Below are positions 26,875 through 34,882 of a stretch of DNA of 42,315 bases, one piece after another (within the stretch, counting starts at the first letter, position 1; each line of letters opens with the position of its first letter). The position numbers were made by a program, and so were the translations under genes. The stretch is from an unicellular cyanobacterium SU3. Its GTDB lineage: Bacteria > Cyanobacteriota > Cyanobacteriia > Cyanobacteriales > Microcystaceae. The stretch lies in NCBI GenBank assembly GCA_002172675.1, contig NETF01000185.1:1-42315 (forward strand), written 5' to 3'. Under the pieces are notes generated by a model that saw only the letters and a list, made by a program, of their open reading frames with translations, made no database searches and was not told the DNA's origin.

Positions 26875-28332
26875 TCAAAAGTCTTGAGAATGATGTTTCG
26901 CTTTAATGACTTCTTTTCTTCTGGTTTCTAATAACTCACTAAACTCTTGAGAGAGTCTCGGCATTTGTTCTAATAAAGTAGCCACCACTTCAGGGGATAA
27001 AACCCCTACTTCTAAGTCATCTAAAGCCATCACAGAAACATCACTACATTCTCCTGTGAGTAAGATTTTTTCCCCGAAAAATTCCCCTTGTCCTAACCGT
27101 GCAATTTCTTGGTTTTGTTCGTTATTATCCCTAACTAAAATGACGGCATGACCATTTAAAATTAAATACAACCCTAAAATTCTTTCTCCTTCTTGAAATA
27201 CCCATTCTCCTTGGGCATAATATCGAATATTACTCGCGTCTTTTTCTTCGAGAAACCGTTCTGCAGCCATATTACCAAAATTAGGAAGCGATCGCATCAT
27301 GTCGGTGACTTGTTGAGTTGGGTTAGGTTTAGGTATTTTGGCCAGATCCATATGATATTCTGTATGAATGGGATAGGGAATGGTTAAATGATATCGTTTC
27401 GCTGCGTACCAAATACGAATCACAAAATCGTTACGAATTTTCAACATGGTTTCATAATTATCGACAAATAAACCAATTTGATAAGTAATAGAAAAATCGG
27501 CATAATTTTGGACTCTTACCCACGGAGACGGATCGCTTAAAATACCTGGGGTTGATAAGGCAGTTTCTGTTAGTACCTGAATCACTTTATTAGGGGGATC
27601 ATCATAGGAAAAACCAAATGAAAATCGTTCGACGTGCAAAGGAGTGGGACGATTATAATTAGTAAAATTTCCTTGAGCTAAAATTGAATTAGGAATGACC
27701 ACACTATCGCGATCGCGAGTTTGTAAATAAACCGATCGCCAATTAACTTTAATCACCTTACCAATGGTTTCACCCACCTGTAACCAGTCTCCCAAAGCAA
27801 ACGGTCTTTCAAATAATAATAAAATCCCTGAAAAGAGGTTTTTTAAGGTATCTTGTAAAGCTAAACCAATCACCAACGAACCCACTCCAAACGCCGTTAA
27901 AAGTGCGCCTAAGTCGATTTTCCAAACAGTAGAAAGAATAACGGCTGTAATACAAGCCACTAAGAAAAAACGAATTAAATCGAGTAATAAATCTGGGACT
28001 CTTTCTTGCCAACTTCCGGCAACAGCTTGATCAAAAATTACCACTTTAAACGCCGAAAGTATGGCGTGAATCATGCCGATCCATACTAAAGTTTTTACTG
28101 AACGAATAATAGTCGTTTCTTCAGGAATTTCTAATACTCTTGTTAAAAATAATAATAAAGCAACCAGAGGAAAAACCAAATTTCGGAAAATGATAATAGT
28201 TGCTACTAAGGGTTTTTCTTCTTGGCGAAGTCGCACAATAACTTCATTTAATAAAATCATCATCAAAGGAAATCCTAAAATTAATAGAATCGCCCAACGA
28301 AACCAGTTTTGTTCTACTAATGTGATTGGCAT
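26875..28332 (-). CDS. MscS-type mechanosensitive channel with cyclic-nucleotide-binding-like tail
   Basis: The protein has 485 residues. Four to five membrane helices come first, then the MscS pore and beta domain (LTAFGVGSLVIGLALQDTLK, NLFSGILLLFERPFALGDWL, VNWRSVYLQTRDRDSVVIPN), an alpha/beta vestibule, and from about residue 365 a CAP_ED domain (GEWVFQEGERILGLYLILNG, GQGEFFGEKILLTGECSD). Such channels open on membrane tension to release solutes. The tail could gate them by a ligand. The phosphate-binding cassette reads FGEKILLTGECSDVSVMA, where the usual Arg-Ser/Thr-Ala is Ser-Asp-Val. Classical cAMP or cGMP binding is therefore doubtful. Confidence 0.92.
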   Translation of the reverse strand: MPITLVEQNWFRWAILLILGFPLMMILLNEVIVRLRQEEKPLVATIIIFRNLVFPLVALLLFLTRVLEIPEETTIIRSVKTLVWIGMIHAILSAFKVVIFDQAVAGSWQERVPDLLLDLIRFFLVACITAVILSTVWKIDLGALLTAFGVGSLVIGLALQDTLKNLFSGILLLFERPFALGDWLQVGETIGKVIKVNWRSVYLQTRDRDSVVIPNSILAQGNFTNYNRPTPLHVERFSFGFSYDDPPNKVIQVLTETALSTPGILSDPSPWVRVQNYADFSITYQIGLFVDNYETMLKIRNDFVIRIWYAAKRYHLTIPYPIHTEYHMDLAKIPKPNPTQQVTDMMRSLPNFGNMAAERFLEEKDASNIRYYAQGEWVFQEGERILGLYLILNGHAVILVRDNNEQNQEIARLGQGEFFGEKILLTGECSDVSVMALDDLEVGVLSPEVVATLLEQMPRLSQEFSELLETRRKEVIKAKHHSQDF

Positions 28333-28538
28333 TATAAATTGATTGAGGCTTACATAAATACCTAATACTTCTATTATGAATAATCAAAGCCATTCCACCA
28401 AGAAAACTTAGGATCTTATTATTTTTCCCTTTACCCTGCTTTTTTAAGAAATATTACAAAATATAATAAAAAGTTTATTATTAACAGTTTCATTCATGTA
28501 GATTGGTTATCATACCGTATCAATTAATCCTTTCTTTT

Positions 28539-28565
28539 TTAGCACTCTAAAGCATTAAGTGCTAA
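28539..28565. promoter_or_regulatory. CIRCE operator (HrcA binding site)
   Basis: TTAGCACTC, 9 nt, AAGTGCTAA differs from the CIRCE consensus (TTAGCACTC-N9-GAGTGCTAA) at one of 18 arm positions. CIRCE binds the HrcA heat-shock repressor and in cyanobacteria usually precedes groESL or groEL2. Here it lies 80 bp before a 113-residue conserved hypothetical gene, which is followed by an M48 protease gene. Confidence 0.85.
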
Positions 28566-28580
28566 TTAATCTCTCTACTA

Positions 28581-28608
28581 TTGGATAATCTAGTACAAGA
28601 GATAATCT
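28581..28608 (+). promoter_or_regulatory. Putative promoter downstream of CIRCE
   Basis: TTGGAT (28581-28586), 16 bp, TAATCT (28603-28608), 37 bp before the ATG at 28646. It lies 15 bp after the CIRCE arm. Confidence 0.4.
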
Positions 28609-28645
28609 TAAACCTTTAAAAAGCAAAACACGAAAAAAACAGCTT

Positions 28646-28987
28646 ATGAACTATTATTTTGATATTATCGGCACGACTTCCATTTTAACTTTTTTTAATT
28701 ATCAACAACAACTAGAACAAAATGAAAATCGTGGAAAAGCCTATTTAGGAAGCTATGAATGTAGTCTCGACGGCTTTATTGAGTCAGTAGAGAATATTCC
28801 GAAAAAACCCGATTGGAACTGGGATGATGTGGTAGGAAGTATTGTTAATTTTTGGTTAAAAAATGAAGATAAAATCCGTTATTGGCAAAATAATTTTGAT
28901 CCTATCGATTCAGAGACGGTGATTGTTGCTAGAGTAGGAAAGATAGAAGCCTTGCGCCAAGAATTTGAATCTTTATTTGACGTTTAG
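28646..28987 (+). CDS. Conserved hypothetical protein behind a CIRCE element
   Basis: The 113-residue protein (MNYYFDIIGTTSILTFFNYQ, later AYLGSYECSLDGFIESVENI, PDWNWDDVVGSIVNFWLKN and ARVGKIEALRQEFESLF) is soluble and rich in aromatic residues. There is no signal peptide, membrane segment or known motif. I believe it has cyanobacterial homologues but know no function. The upstream CIRCE implies heat-shock control through HrcA. The M48 protease gene follows 231 bp later on the same strand and could share this control, though AT-rich repeats lie between. Confidence 0.7.
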   Translation: MNYYFDIIGTTSILTFFNYQQQLEQNENRGKAYLGSYECSLDGFIESVENIPKKPDWNWDDVVGSIVNFWLKNEDKIRYWQNNFDPIDSETVIVARVGKIEALRQEFESLFDV

Positions 28988-29053
28988 AGTATAAAGATGG
29001 CGGACAGAAATACAAAATAATTGATTCCGTCATCTTCAGTTAATTAGGCAAAA

Positions 29054-29085
29054 AAGTAGAAATAAGTAGAAACAAGTAGAAATAA
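29054..29085 (+). repeat. Three direct 10-bp repeats
   Basis: AAGTAGAAAT occurs at 29054 and twice more with one change (AAGTAGAAAC), in phase at 10 bp, between the CIRCE gene and the M48 protease gene. Confidence 0.8.
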
Positions 29086-29218
29086 AGGGAAACCAATAGA
29101 CAATTTATTATCTGTAACAAAATAGGGGTTTGTAAAATAAAAATTATGAGTATAATAGAAATACATTGAAAAATAAAAATAACGTCTATTCGAGTTTCTA
29201 TTATTGAATTTTTTGGTT

Positions 29219-30061
29219 ATGATGAAGTTAAAACGCCCCTTTCTTCGTTCTTTAATTTACGGTTTACTAGCCGCTTTCATGAGTGGTAGTATTATTGTTT
29301 CTTCTCCACAACCGAGTTATGGTCAATCGTGGTTAAATTGGTTCTTTCGGGGGGTACAAGTCATCCAATTATCCACTTTATCTGACTCTCAAGAAGTTAA
29401 ATATGGACAGCAAATTAACCGAGAATTAATTAGTAGTGGACAATTTCGTTTATCTCGGAATCGAGCTTTAATTGAAAAAATTGATCGTATTGGACAACGC
29501 CTAGCACGAAATAGTAGTCGTCCTAATTTACCGTATACCTTTCAAGTTATTCAAGATGATTCTATCAATGCCTTTGCCACGATGGGAGGATTTGTTTATA
29601 TCAATACCGGCTTAATTGCTGCTGCTGAAAATGAGGCAGAATTAGCCAGTGTTGTTGGTCATGAAATTGCCCATATTACCGAACGTCATTCTATTAAGCA
29701 AATGCGAAACGTAGCTATTTCTCAGGGGTTAATGTCAGCTGCTGGATTAAATGAAAATGATATTGTTAATTTGGGTGTACAATTAGCAGTTAATCTTCCC
29801 AATAGCCGAGAAGCTGAACTAGAAGCTGACCAAGTAGGCTTGCAAAACTTACGAGAAGCGGGTTATGCTCCCATTGGTATGATCACTTTCATGAAAAAAT
29901 TAACTCAAAAAGGCGGGTCGCCTCCTGCATTTCTGAGTACCCACCCGGGTAGTTCCCAACGAGTTGAAGCCTTAACCCAAGCCGTTAACCCCGAAATAGC
30001 CTATCAGGGAGATGGGTTGGATAATCAAGCTTATCAACGGGAATTTCGGGCTTTATTATAA
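29219..30061 (+). CDS. M48-family zinc metalloprotease, secreted or membrane-anchored
   Basis: There are 280 residues from ATG 29219; TTG 29204 is possible but less likely. The N-terminus has a basic start and hydrophobic run (LIYGLLAAFMSGSIIVS), an export signal or anchor. The catalytic core is VVGHEIAHITERHS (HExxH) with the third ligand in SREAELEADQVGLQNL. DDSINAFATMGGFVYINTGL and FLSTHPGSSQRVEAL are typical of BepA/YggG-like M48 enzymes. Relatives degrade or refold envelope proteins in the periplasm. A heat-shock operator (CIRCE) two genes upstream agrees with a quality-control role. Confidence 0.93.
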   Translation: MMKLKRPFLRSLIYGLLAAFMSGSIIVSSPQPSYGQSWLNWFFRGVQVIQLSTLSDSQEVKYGQQINRELISSGQFRLSRNRALIEKIDRIGQRLARNSSRPNLPYTFQVIQDDSINAFATMGGFVYINTGLIAAAENEAELASVVGHEIAHITERHSIKQMRNVAISQGLMSAAGLNENDIVNLGVQLAVNLPNSREAELEADQVGLQNLREAGYAPIGMITFMKKLTQKGGSPPAFLSTHPGSSQRVEALTQAVNPEIAYQGDGLDNQAYQREFRALL

Positions 30062-30083
30062 GCTTTTTTATAGATTAGAATGA

Positions 30084-30857
30084 TTAGAATCTGACTTTAC
30101 TCAGTAACCAATCTGCAATTAATTCGGGGGTATTTCTTTTCACCCACCAAAAAGCAATTGATCGAAAACTAGATTTAGATAATCTAGCAATTAATCTCAT
30201 CACTCGGTTGAGAGGACGCGCGGCAACTTTTTGATTGATTAAATTAACCGAACCTACATCATAAAGACAATCAATAATCATCTTAAAAGTTGCTTCCTCT
30301 CGTTCCATTAAATTTTCAACTAAAAGAATAACATTTTTTCTTTGCTCAATTTCTAGCTTTTGTGCTTCTGACAGTTTTGGGAAATATTTAACGACGGTTG
30401 GTGATTTTTTTTCTATATTTTTTTTCTTCTTAATGTGTGCTTTTTTAGCTTTTGAGATTGCATTAGACTTTTTTGCAGTTTTTAATGGTTTTCTTTTAGG
30501 TTCACGAGAAATCATAATTTTATTGATTAACCAATTAGTAATTAATTCAGGGGTATTATTAACAACCCAATAAAAAGCAATGGATCGAAAAATCCTTTTA
30601 GCGAGTCTAGCAATAAATCGTATCAAAGACTTGAGAAAGCGCAGAGAAATTTTTTTATTAATTAAATTCAGAGAACCCACATCATAAAGACAATCAATAA
30701 TCATCTTAAATGTGGTTTTTTCTCTCTCCATTAAATTCTCAACCAAGAGCATAACATTTTTTTTCTGCTCTATTTCTAGTTTTTGGACTTCTGAGAGTTT
30801 GGGGACGTATTGGGCCACTTTTACTGTTTGTTTTGGGTTGTTCCGAGAAAGCACCAT
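30084..30857 (-). CDS. Internally duplicated cyanobacterial protein
   Basis: The 257 residues are two similar units of about 105 residues (about 15-120 and 155-257), joined by a Lys-rich linker (SKAKKAHIKKKKNIEKK). Each contains PKLSE-x-QKLEIEQ, NLMEREE/K-TFKMIIDCLYDVG and IARL...FRSIAF with NTPEL-I-WL near its end. The DNA of the units is also clearly alike, so the duplication is fairly recent. There is no signal peptide or strong membrane helix. Single-unit relatives exist in cyanobacteria to my knowledge, with no function. The basic linker suggests contact with nucleic acid or membrane. It converges on the M48 protease gene, 22 bp apart. Confidence 0.8.
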   Translation of the reverse strand: MVLSRNNPKQTVKVAQYVPKLSEVQKLEIEQKKNVMLLVENLMEREKTTFKMIIDCLYDVGSLNLINKKISLRFLKSLIRFIARLAKRIFRSIAFYWVVNNTPELITNWLINKIMISREPKRKPLKTAKKSNAISKAKKAHIKKKKNIEKKSPTVVKYFPKLSEAQKLEIEQRKNVILLVENLMEREEATFKMIIDCLYDVGSVNLINQKVAARPLNRVMRLIARLSKSSFRSIAFWWVKRNTPELIADWLLSKVRF

Positions 30858-31022
30858 GAAAATTGATAGACTAACACTCTCAGATAATATAAACTAGACC
30901 GCACTAATTTAACCACCTTTCAACCATCGATCATAACCCCTCACCTCAAAATAAAAAAATTAATAAATTTAAAACTTTAATTTTTTGCTATTACAAAAGT
31001 CAACTATCAACCCCCGAAAACA

Positions 31023-32513
31023 TTAATTATCAATTAATAAACTTCCCATCATGCCTAAATCTTCATGATCTAAAATATGACAATGATAAACTGTTTTTCC
31101 TGTAAAATCTTCAAAAGGAATACGAATACGAACCGTTTCCCCACGACGCACTAAAATGGTATCTTTCCAGGTTGGATAAGGGTTAGGAACCCCATTAACA
31201 CTAATCACTTGAAATTTATTAGTATGAACATGAAAAGGATGATCCATGACTCCCGTATTAATGACTTCCCACTCCTCTACGGTATTCAATTTAACTCGAG
31301 TTTGTACTGTATCATGTTGATAGGGTTCTCCATTAATTAAAAAAGCCATTCCTACCCCTGGGGACATTCCATGATTTAAGGAAAATTGTCTGGTGGTTTC
31401 AGGTTGAGGTAACGGAGAAATAGGCATTAATTCCGTGGGTAAATTTAAAGGAGTTACCCCGTTTTCATAGGTAATGGTTGCTAAAGGAATCGGACTATTA
31501 TTATCAATATTGTTTCTTCGGTTTCCCATCATTCCTCTTCCCATCATTCCTCCTCCCATCATTCCCATAGAACCCCGATTATAAGGTAAACTAACTAACT
31601 GATAGTTACCCGGGTTTTTATCGCCTTTAATTAAGACTTCTATTCGTTCTCCTGGGGTTAATAATATTTCTGATAGTTCTATGGGTTGTTCTAACGTTGT
31701 TCCATCATTAGCGATTAAGTAAAAAGGATGATTTTCCAAAGATAAATTATAAAAGCGAGAGGTTGAAGCATTGACAATTCTTAATCTTAATAAGCTATTT
31801 TCTGGCAGAGAAAAAGAAGGATTCATCTTACCATTAACGGTAATCACATTCCCTTCTCTCCCCATCATTAATGGCATTCGATTTGAGGGTAATAAATTCC
31901 CGTTATCATCTAATGAAAAATCCTGTAACACTAAAAATTCTTCTTTAGCTGCTTTAATTTCAGGAATTTCATCTAATTGATCACGAATAATAAATAAACC
32001 GGCTAATCCTCCCGATAATTGGTCTGCAACTAATCCATGTAAATGAGGATGATACCAGTTAATTCCCCCAGTTTGTTTAGGGGATATCTCAAACTCGTAG
32101 GTAAATTTTTCTTTAGGTTTAACTTCTAAAAAGACATTATCTGCTTTTCCTGTTGGTGGAAGATGTAACCCATGATAATGGATATTAGTTGATTGAGAGA
32201 GATTATTAATAAAATGAATACGAACTTTATCCCCTGGTTTAGCTTCTAATCTCGGTCCAGGAACTTGACCATTATAGGTTAATAATTTAGCTGTTTGATT
32301 TCCGAAGGGTACTTCTTGATGACTGGCTTCTAAAGTGGTTTCTAGTAGCCCATTTTGACTAGAAATGATATTTTGAGAATTCAAAGCATAACTTTTATTA
32401 GAAAAATTATTATTGTTAGATTGCAATTTTTTGACCAGTTGGTGGCTTCCGACTGCTAATATCGTCGTTGACGTTCCTAAAATCAAAAAATTACGACGAT
32501 TCATAGATTTCAT
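31023..32513 (-). CDS. Multicopper oxidase with Tat signal and Met-rich loop
   Basis: The protein has 496 residues. NRRNFLILGTST is a twin-arginine export signal. The copper sites are complete: NIHYHGLHLPPTG, NWYHPHLHG, HPFHVHTNKFQ and VYHCHILDHEDLGMM with the Cys of the type 1 site. A Met/Gly-rich loop (SMGMMGGGMMGRGMM) near residue 320 resembles that of the Cu(I) oxidase CueO. It would oxidise Cu(I) or organic substrates in the periplasm. ATG at 32513 or 32504 is possible. It follows the DUF411 gene by 66 bp with a hairpin between, so a copper-handling operon is inferred. Confidence 0.93.
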   Translation of the reverse strand: MKSMNRRNFLILGTSTTILAVGSHQLVKKLQSNNNNFSNKSYALNSQNIISSQNGLLETTLEASHQEVPFGNQTAKLLTYNGQVPGPRLEAKPGDKVRIHFINNLSQSTNIHYHGLHLPPTGKADNVFLEVKPKEKFTYEFEISPKQTGGINWYHPHLHGLVADQLSGGLAGLFIIRDQLDEIPEIKAAKEEFLVLQDFSLDDNGNLLPSNRMPLMMGREGNVITVNGKMNPSFSLPENSLLRLRIVNASTSRFYNLSLENHPFYLIANDGTTLEQPIELSEILLTPGERIEVLIKGDKNPGNYQLVSLPYNRGSMGMMGGGMMGRGMMGNRRNNIDNNSPIPLATITYENGVTPLNLPTELMPISPLPQPETTRQFSLNHGMSPGVGMAFLINGEPYQHDTVQTRVKLNTVEEWEVINTGVMDHPFHVHTNKFQVISVNGVPNPYPTWKDTILVRRGETVRIRIPFEDFTGKTVYHCHILDHEDLGMMGSLLIDN

Positions 32514-32540
32514 GATAAATTCCTAGCTTTTTATATATTA

Positions 32541-32566
32541 TAGAGACGTTATGATTAGCGTCTCTA
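32541..32566 (-). other. Intercistronic hairpin in the copper operon
   Basis: An 8-bp perfect stem (TAGAGACG / CGTCTCTA) with a 10-nt loop lies between the DUF411 stop and the multicopper oxidase start. No T-run follows on the minus strand, so it is more likely a processing or attenuation structure than a full terminator. Confidence 0.6.
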
Positions 32567-32579
32567 TCAACTTCAATTT

Positions 32580-33137
32580 TTAATAAGTCTCGTATTCTTG
32601 ATAGACTTGCGTGCTGCCATCTTTATTAATCGCAAAAACAGCAAACGGTTGTTTAGTATCTCCTGCTTCCATTCCCGGGGTTCCTATAGGCATTCCTGGA
32701 ACCGATAAGCCGATCATATCGGGCTTTTCTTTGAGAAAGCGTTTAATATCATCAGCAGGAATATGACCCTCCATAACATAACCCTCAATAATAGCCGTAT
32801 GACACGATTCTAAATCTGAACTAATATTATGTTTTTGTTTAATACTAGCTATATCATCAGTTTTAATATCAGTAATTTGAAAGCCGTGTTTTTTAGCATG
32901 GTCGACCCAAATTCCACAACAACCACAAGAGGGACTTCGGTAGACAGTCATGGACATATTTCCATTGTAAGATTCGTTCACCGTGTCCCAATTACTGGCT
33001 AAAAGAGTTTGATGAGAAGGTTGAGAAATAGCTTGATTATTATTGGTTGAAGGGTTGAAGTACATTGTACCAGCAACCCCTATAATAGCGACCCCTGCAA
33101 TCACTGGTAATAACCATTTAGAAGAAACATTAAACAT
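32580..33137 (-). CDS. DUF411 metal-binding protein
   Basis: The 185-residue protein has an N-terminal membrane anchor (WLLPVIAGVAIIGVAGTMYF), then the DUF411 domain with YRSPSCGCCGIWVDHAKKHG, SDLESCHTAIIEGYVMEGHI and GLSVPGMPIGTPGME. The C-x-C-C cluster, distal Cys-His and Met residues are typical of copper-binding DUF411 proteins found in resistance operons. It is first in an operon with a multicopper oxidase. It probably receives or delivers periplasmic copper; the direction is not known. No copper-responsive operator could be identified upstream. Confidence 0.9.
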   Translation of the reverse strand: MFNVSSKWLLPVIAGVAIIGVAGTMYFNPSTNNNQAISQPSHQTLLASNWDTVNESYNGNMSMTVYRSPSCGCCGIWVDHAKKHGFQITDIKTDDIASIKQKHNISSDLESCHTAIIEGYVMEGHIPADDIKRFLKEKPDMIGLSVPGMPIGTPGMEAGDTKQPFAVFAINKDGSTQVYQEYETY

Positions 33138-33468
33138 TCTTAAATCTCTCCTTGAGATGTCTATCTTTTTTTATTTTAGCTCGCAAGTAAGAAAGTTTGT
33201 AGTTAAAGCTTCAGCTTTGATAATAACTACCTTTGTCGTCCTAAAGGACTGACTACGTACTGTAGACACTCCTCAAAGTTCAAATAGTTTCAAAATCCAA
33301 CAACTTGTAAAGAAACTTATATTATTATCAAATAACATTTTTTGCTTTTCTGATAGCTTGGTAGAACAGTTATAATTATTAATAGGAAATATTTTTCCTC
33401 GGATTTTTATTACTTAAAATAATAAAGTGTGGCATGGGGAGACAACAATCATATTCTTGCCGAATACC
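33138..33468. other. Intergenic region with two palindromes
   Basis: The region between divergent genes holds AAAGC-TTCA-GCTTT (33205-33218) inside a wider GTAGTTA/TAACTAC dyad and GTCCTAAAGGAC (33238-33249). The pair looks like a small dispersed repeat. No gene or tRNA is seen. Confidence 0.5.
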
Positions 33469-33807
33469 ATGAAAGTTATCCCCTCTATTTTGATTACCTG
33501 TAGCCTGATTTCTATCGCCCCTAAAGCGGTTTCTCAGGTTCTACGTTCTTCTGATTTTGACAGTTTAGCAACCACTTCTAGTGAGGATTTAACAGGGGTT
33601 GAATCAAGAAATATAGACGACTGGAACTGGGGACTTGGCGGTGAGTTTCCTGAACGTGAACCGTCTCCCTCTTTAGAGTCTAGCAATTTTGACTTAGATT
33701 TGTATGAAACGAGAGTTAGACAACTCAATGATGCTTATCAAGATACAGATTATAATTTCGGAGACTATGACCGTCCTACCCGTCGTTTTCCTTTGCTTGA
33801 TTTGTAA
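33469..33807 (+). CDS. Small secreted protein of unknown function
   Basis: The protein has 112 residues from ATG 33469; GTG 33427 would add 14 residues before the signal. MKVIPSILITCSLISIAPKA VSQ is a good signal peptide with cleavage after AVS or VSQ. The mature part is acidic, rich in Ser, Asp and Arg (SSDFDSLATTSSEDL, DWNWGLGGEFPEREP) and ends YDRPTRRFPLLDL. No family is recognised. No cysteine remains after the signal, so it is not a lipoprotein. It is a single gene followed by repeat-rich DNA. Confidence 0.6.
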   Translation: MKVIPSILITCSLISIAPKAVSQVLRSSDFDSLATTSSEDLTGVESRNIDDWNWGLGGEFPEREPSPSLESSNFDLDLYETRVRQLNDAYQDTDYNFGDYDRPTRRFPLLDL

Positions 33808-33831
33808 CACTCATATCTTGCACCTTTGATA

Positions 33832-33874
33832 ATCCCCCCTCTAACTCCCCCCTTTGAAAGGGGGGCAGGGGGGA
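33832..33874. repeat. C/G-rich double hairpin
   Basis: The outer arms ATCCCCCC and GGGGGGAT enclose inner arms CCCCCC (33847-33852) and GGGGGG (33860-33865). This is a widespread cyanobacterial intergenic hairpin type and may end transcription of the preceding secreted-protein gene. Confidence 0.75.
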
Positions 33875-33967
33875 TGGCAACAGGCAAGAGGCAATAGTGT
33901 TTTAATTTGATACTAAATGCTTCATAATTGATTACCCTCTCATGATTATTAAGTTTATACTTTAGCT

Positions 33968-34113
33968 GTCATTGCGAGGGGGAAACTTAACATAAACCTT
34001 TGACTCTTATTAACAATTCTCCGAAGTAATCACCACCAATCACACGAAAGATTGCTTCGGGGTGTTTTTAGTGACAATCAAAAGTTAGTGTTTATATGAC
34101 CCCTCGCAATGAC
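33968..34113. mobile_element. 146-bp MITE-like inverted-repeat element
   Basis: The terminal arms GTCATTGCGAGGGG (33968-33981) and CCCCTCGCAATGAC (34100-34113) are perfectly inverted. Internal arms CCGAAGTAATC (34021-34031) and GATTGCTTCGG (34050-34060) pair in 10 of 11 positions. Elements beginning GTCATTGCGAG with GCTTCG-type inner arms recur in many bacteria. No coding capacity; no clear target duplication. Confidence 0.75.
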
Positions 34114-34170
34114 TAATGAAGTCTTTAATGACTGATTCAAATTAGTATTACTTGTATAAAACCTCTCCCA

Positions 34171-34824
34171 TTATTTATGTTGTGATGGGGTTATTTTTTT
34201 TAGTAACATCCGGTAAACGGGTTCATTTTTATTAAACGTTGCGATTTCTCTTTGAGTCGCAATCGGAAAAGGATTATCAATTAACCAAGTTTCTTGATGT
34301 TGCTTTTGAAAACAAGTATTAGCTAAGAACGTTTCTCCCATTTCTTCGGCCACTTCCTTAATATCTGATTGTAAAAAAACCGATCCATTATCAACTAAAT
34401 AATGTGCGATCGCTTTAACTAAATCGGGTTGTACCACTCGTCTTTTCTGGTGACTGCGTTTAAACCAAGGATCAGGAAATTGAATACTAACACAGTTTAA
34501 CGTATTCGGAGGAAACGACGATAATAAGGACTCAATAGAAACATTGATATTGCCAAACAAAAAATGTAAGTTAGATAATTGTAAGCGATCGCGTTGTTCA
34601 TTGGCTTCGATCACTAAGGGTTCTCTAATTTCTATCCCCAGAAAATTCGTCTCAGGATACAATGGAGCCATCTGAAACAAAAATTTTCCCCTGGCACAAC
34701 CGATGTCGAGATGTAGCGGTTGATGGACACAAGGATAAATGGTGTCCCATTCAGGTATAACTAGGGGGTTACGGTATTTTGCACTTAAAGGGTTAACGTG
34801 TTGACGGACACGAACTCTTGCCAA
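34171..34824 (-). CDS. trmB: tRNA (guanine-N7)-methyltransferase
   Basis: The 217-residue SAM-dependent enzyme forms m7G46 in tRNA. LHLDIGCARGKFLFQMA is the SAM loop, NFLGIEIREPLV the second strand, and SIQFPDPWFKRSHQKRRVVQ the TrmB signature with catalytic Asp. The end LLKKITPSQHK is shorter than some homologues but normal for cyanobacteria. It is transcribed divergently from the phosphoesterase gene with 58 bp between starts. Confidence 0.95.
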   Translation of the reverse strand: MARVRVRQHVNPLSAKYRNPLVIPEWDTIYPCVHQPLHLDIGCARGKFLFQMAPLYPETNFLGIEIREPLVIEANEQRDRLQLSNLHFLFGNINVSIESLLSSFPPNTLNCVSIQFPDPWFKRSHQKRRVVQPDLVKAIAHYLVDNGSVFLQSDIKEVAEEMGETFLANTCFQKQHQETWLIDNPFPIATQREIATFNKNEPVYRMLLKKITPSQHK

Positions 34825-34882
34825 AATTAATCTCTCCTATCTATGCTCAATGTAAAGATGTGCTTTACTTAAAAATTTTATT

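Larger units (their letters stand above)
28333..28645. other. Divergent intergenic region with CIRCE
   Basis: These 313 bp lie between the MscS start and a small conserved gene. They contain the CIRCE inverted repeat and a promoter-like pair listed separately. Nothing else is recognised. Confidence 0.6.
33808..34170. other. Repeat-rich intergenic region
   Basis: These 363 bp have no gene. They contain ATCTTGCACC (33815-33824), the same 10-mer as one arm of the miniature element at 8136, then a C/G-rich hairpin and a 146-bp inverted-repeat element, both listed separately. A GGCAA-CAGGCAAGAGGCAA run follows at 33877-33893. Confidence 0.7.
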
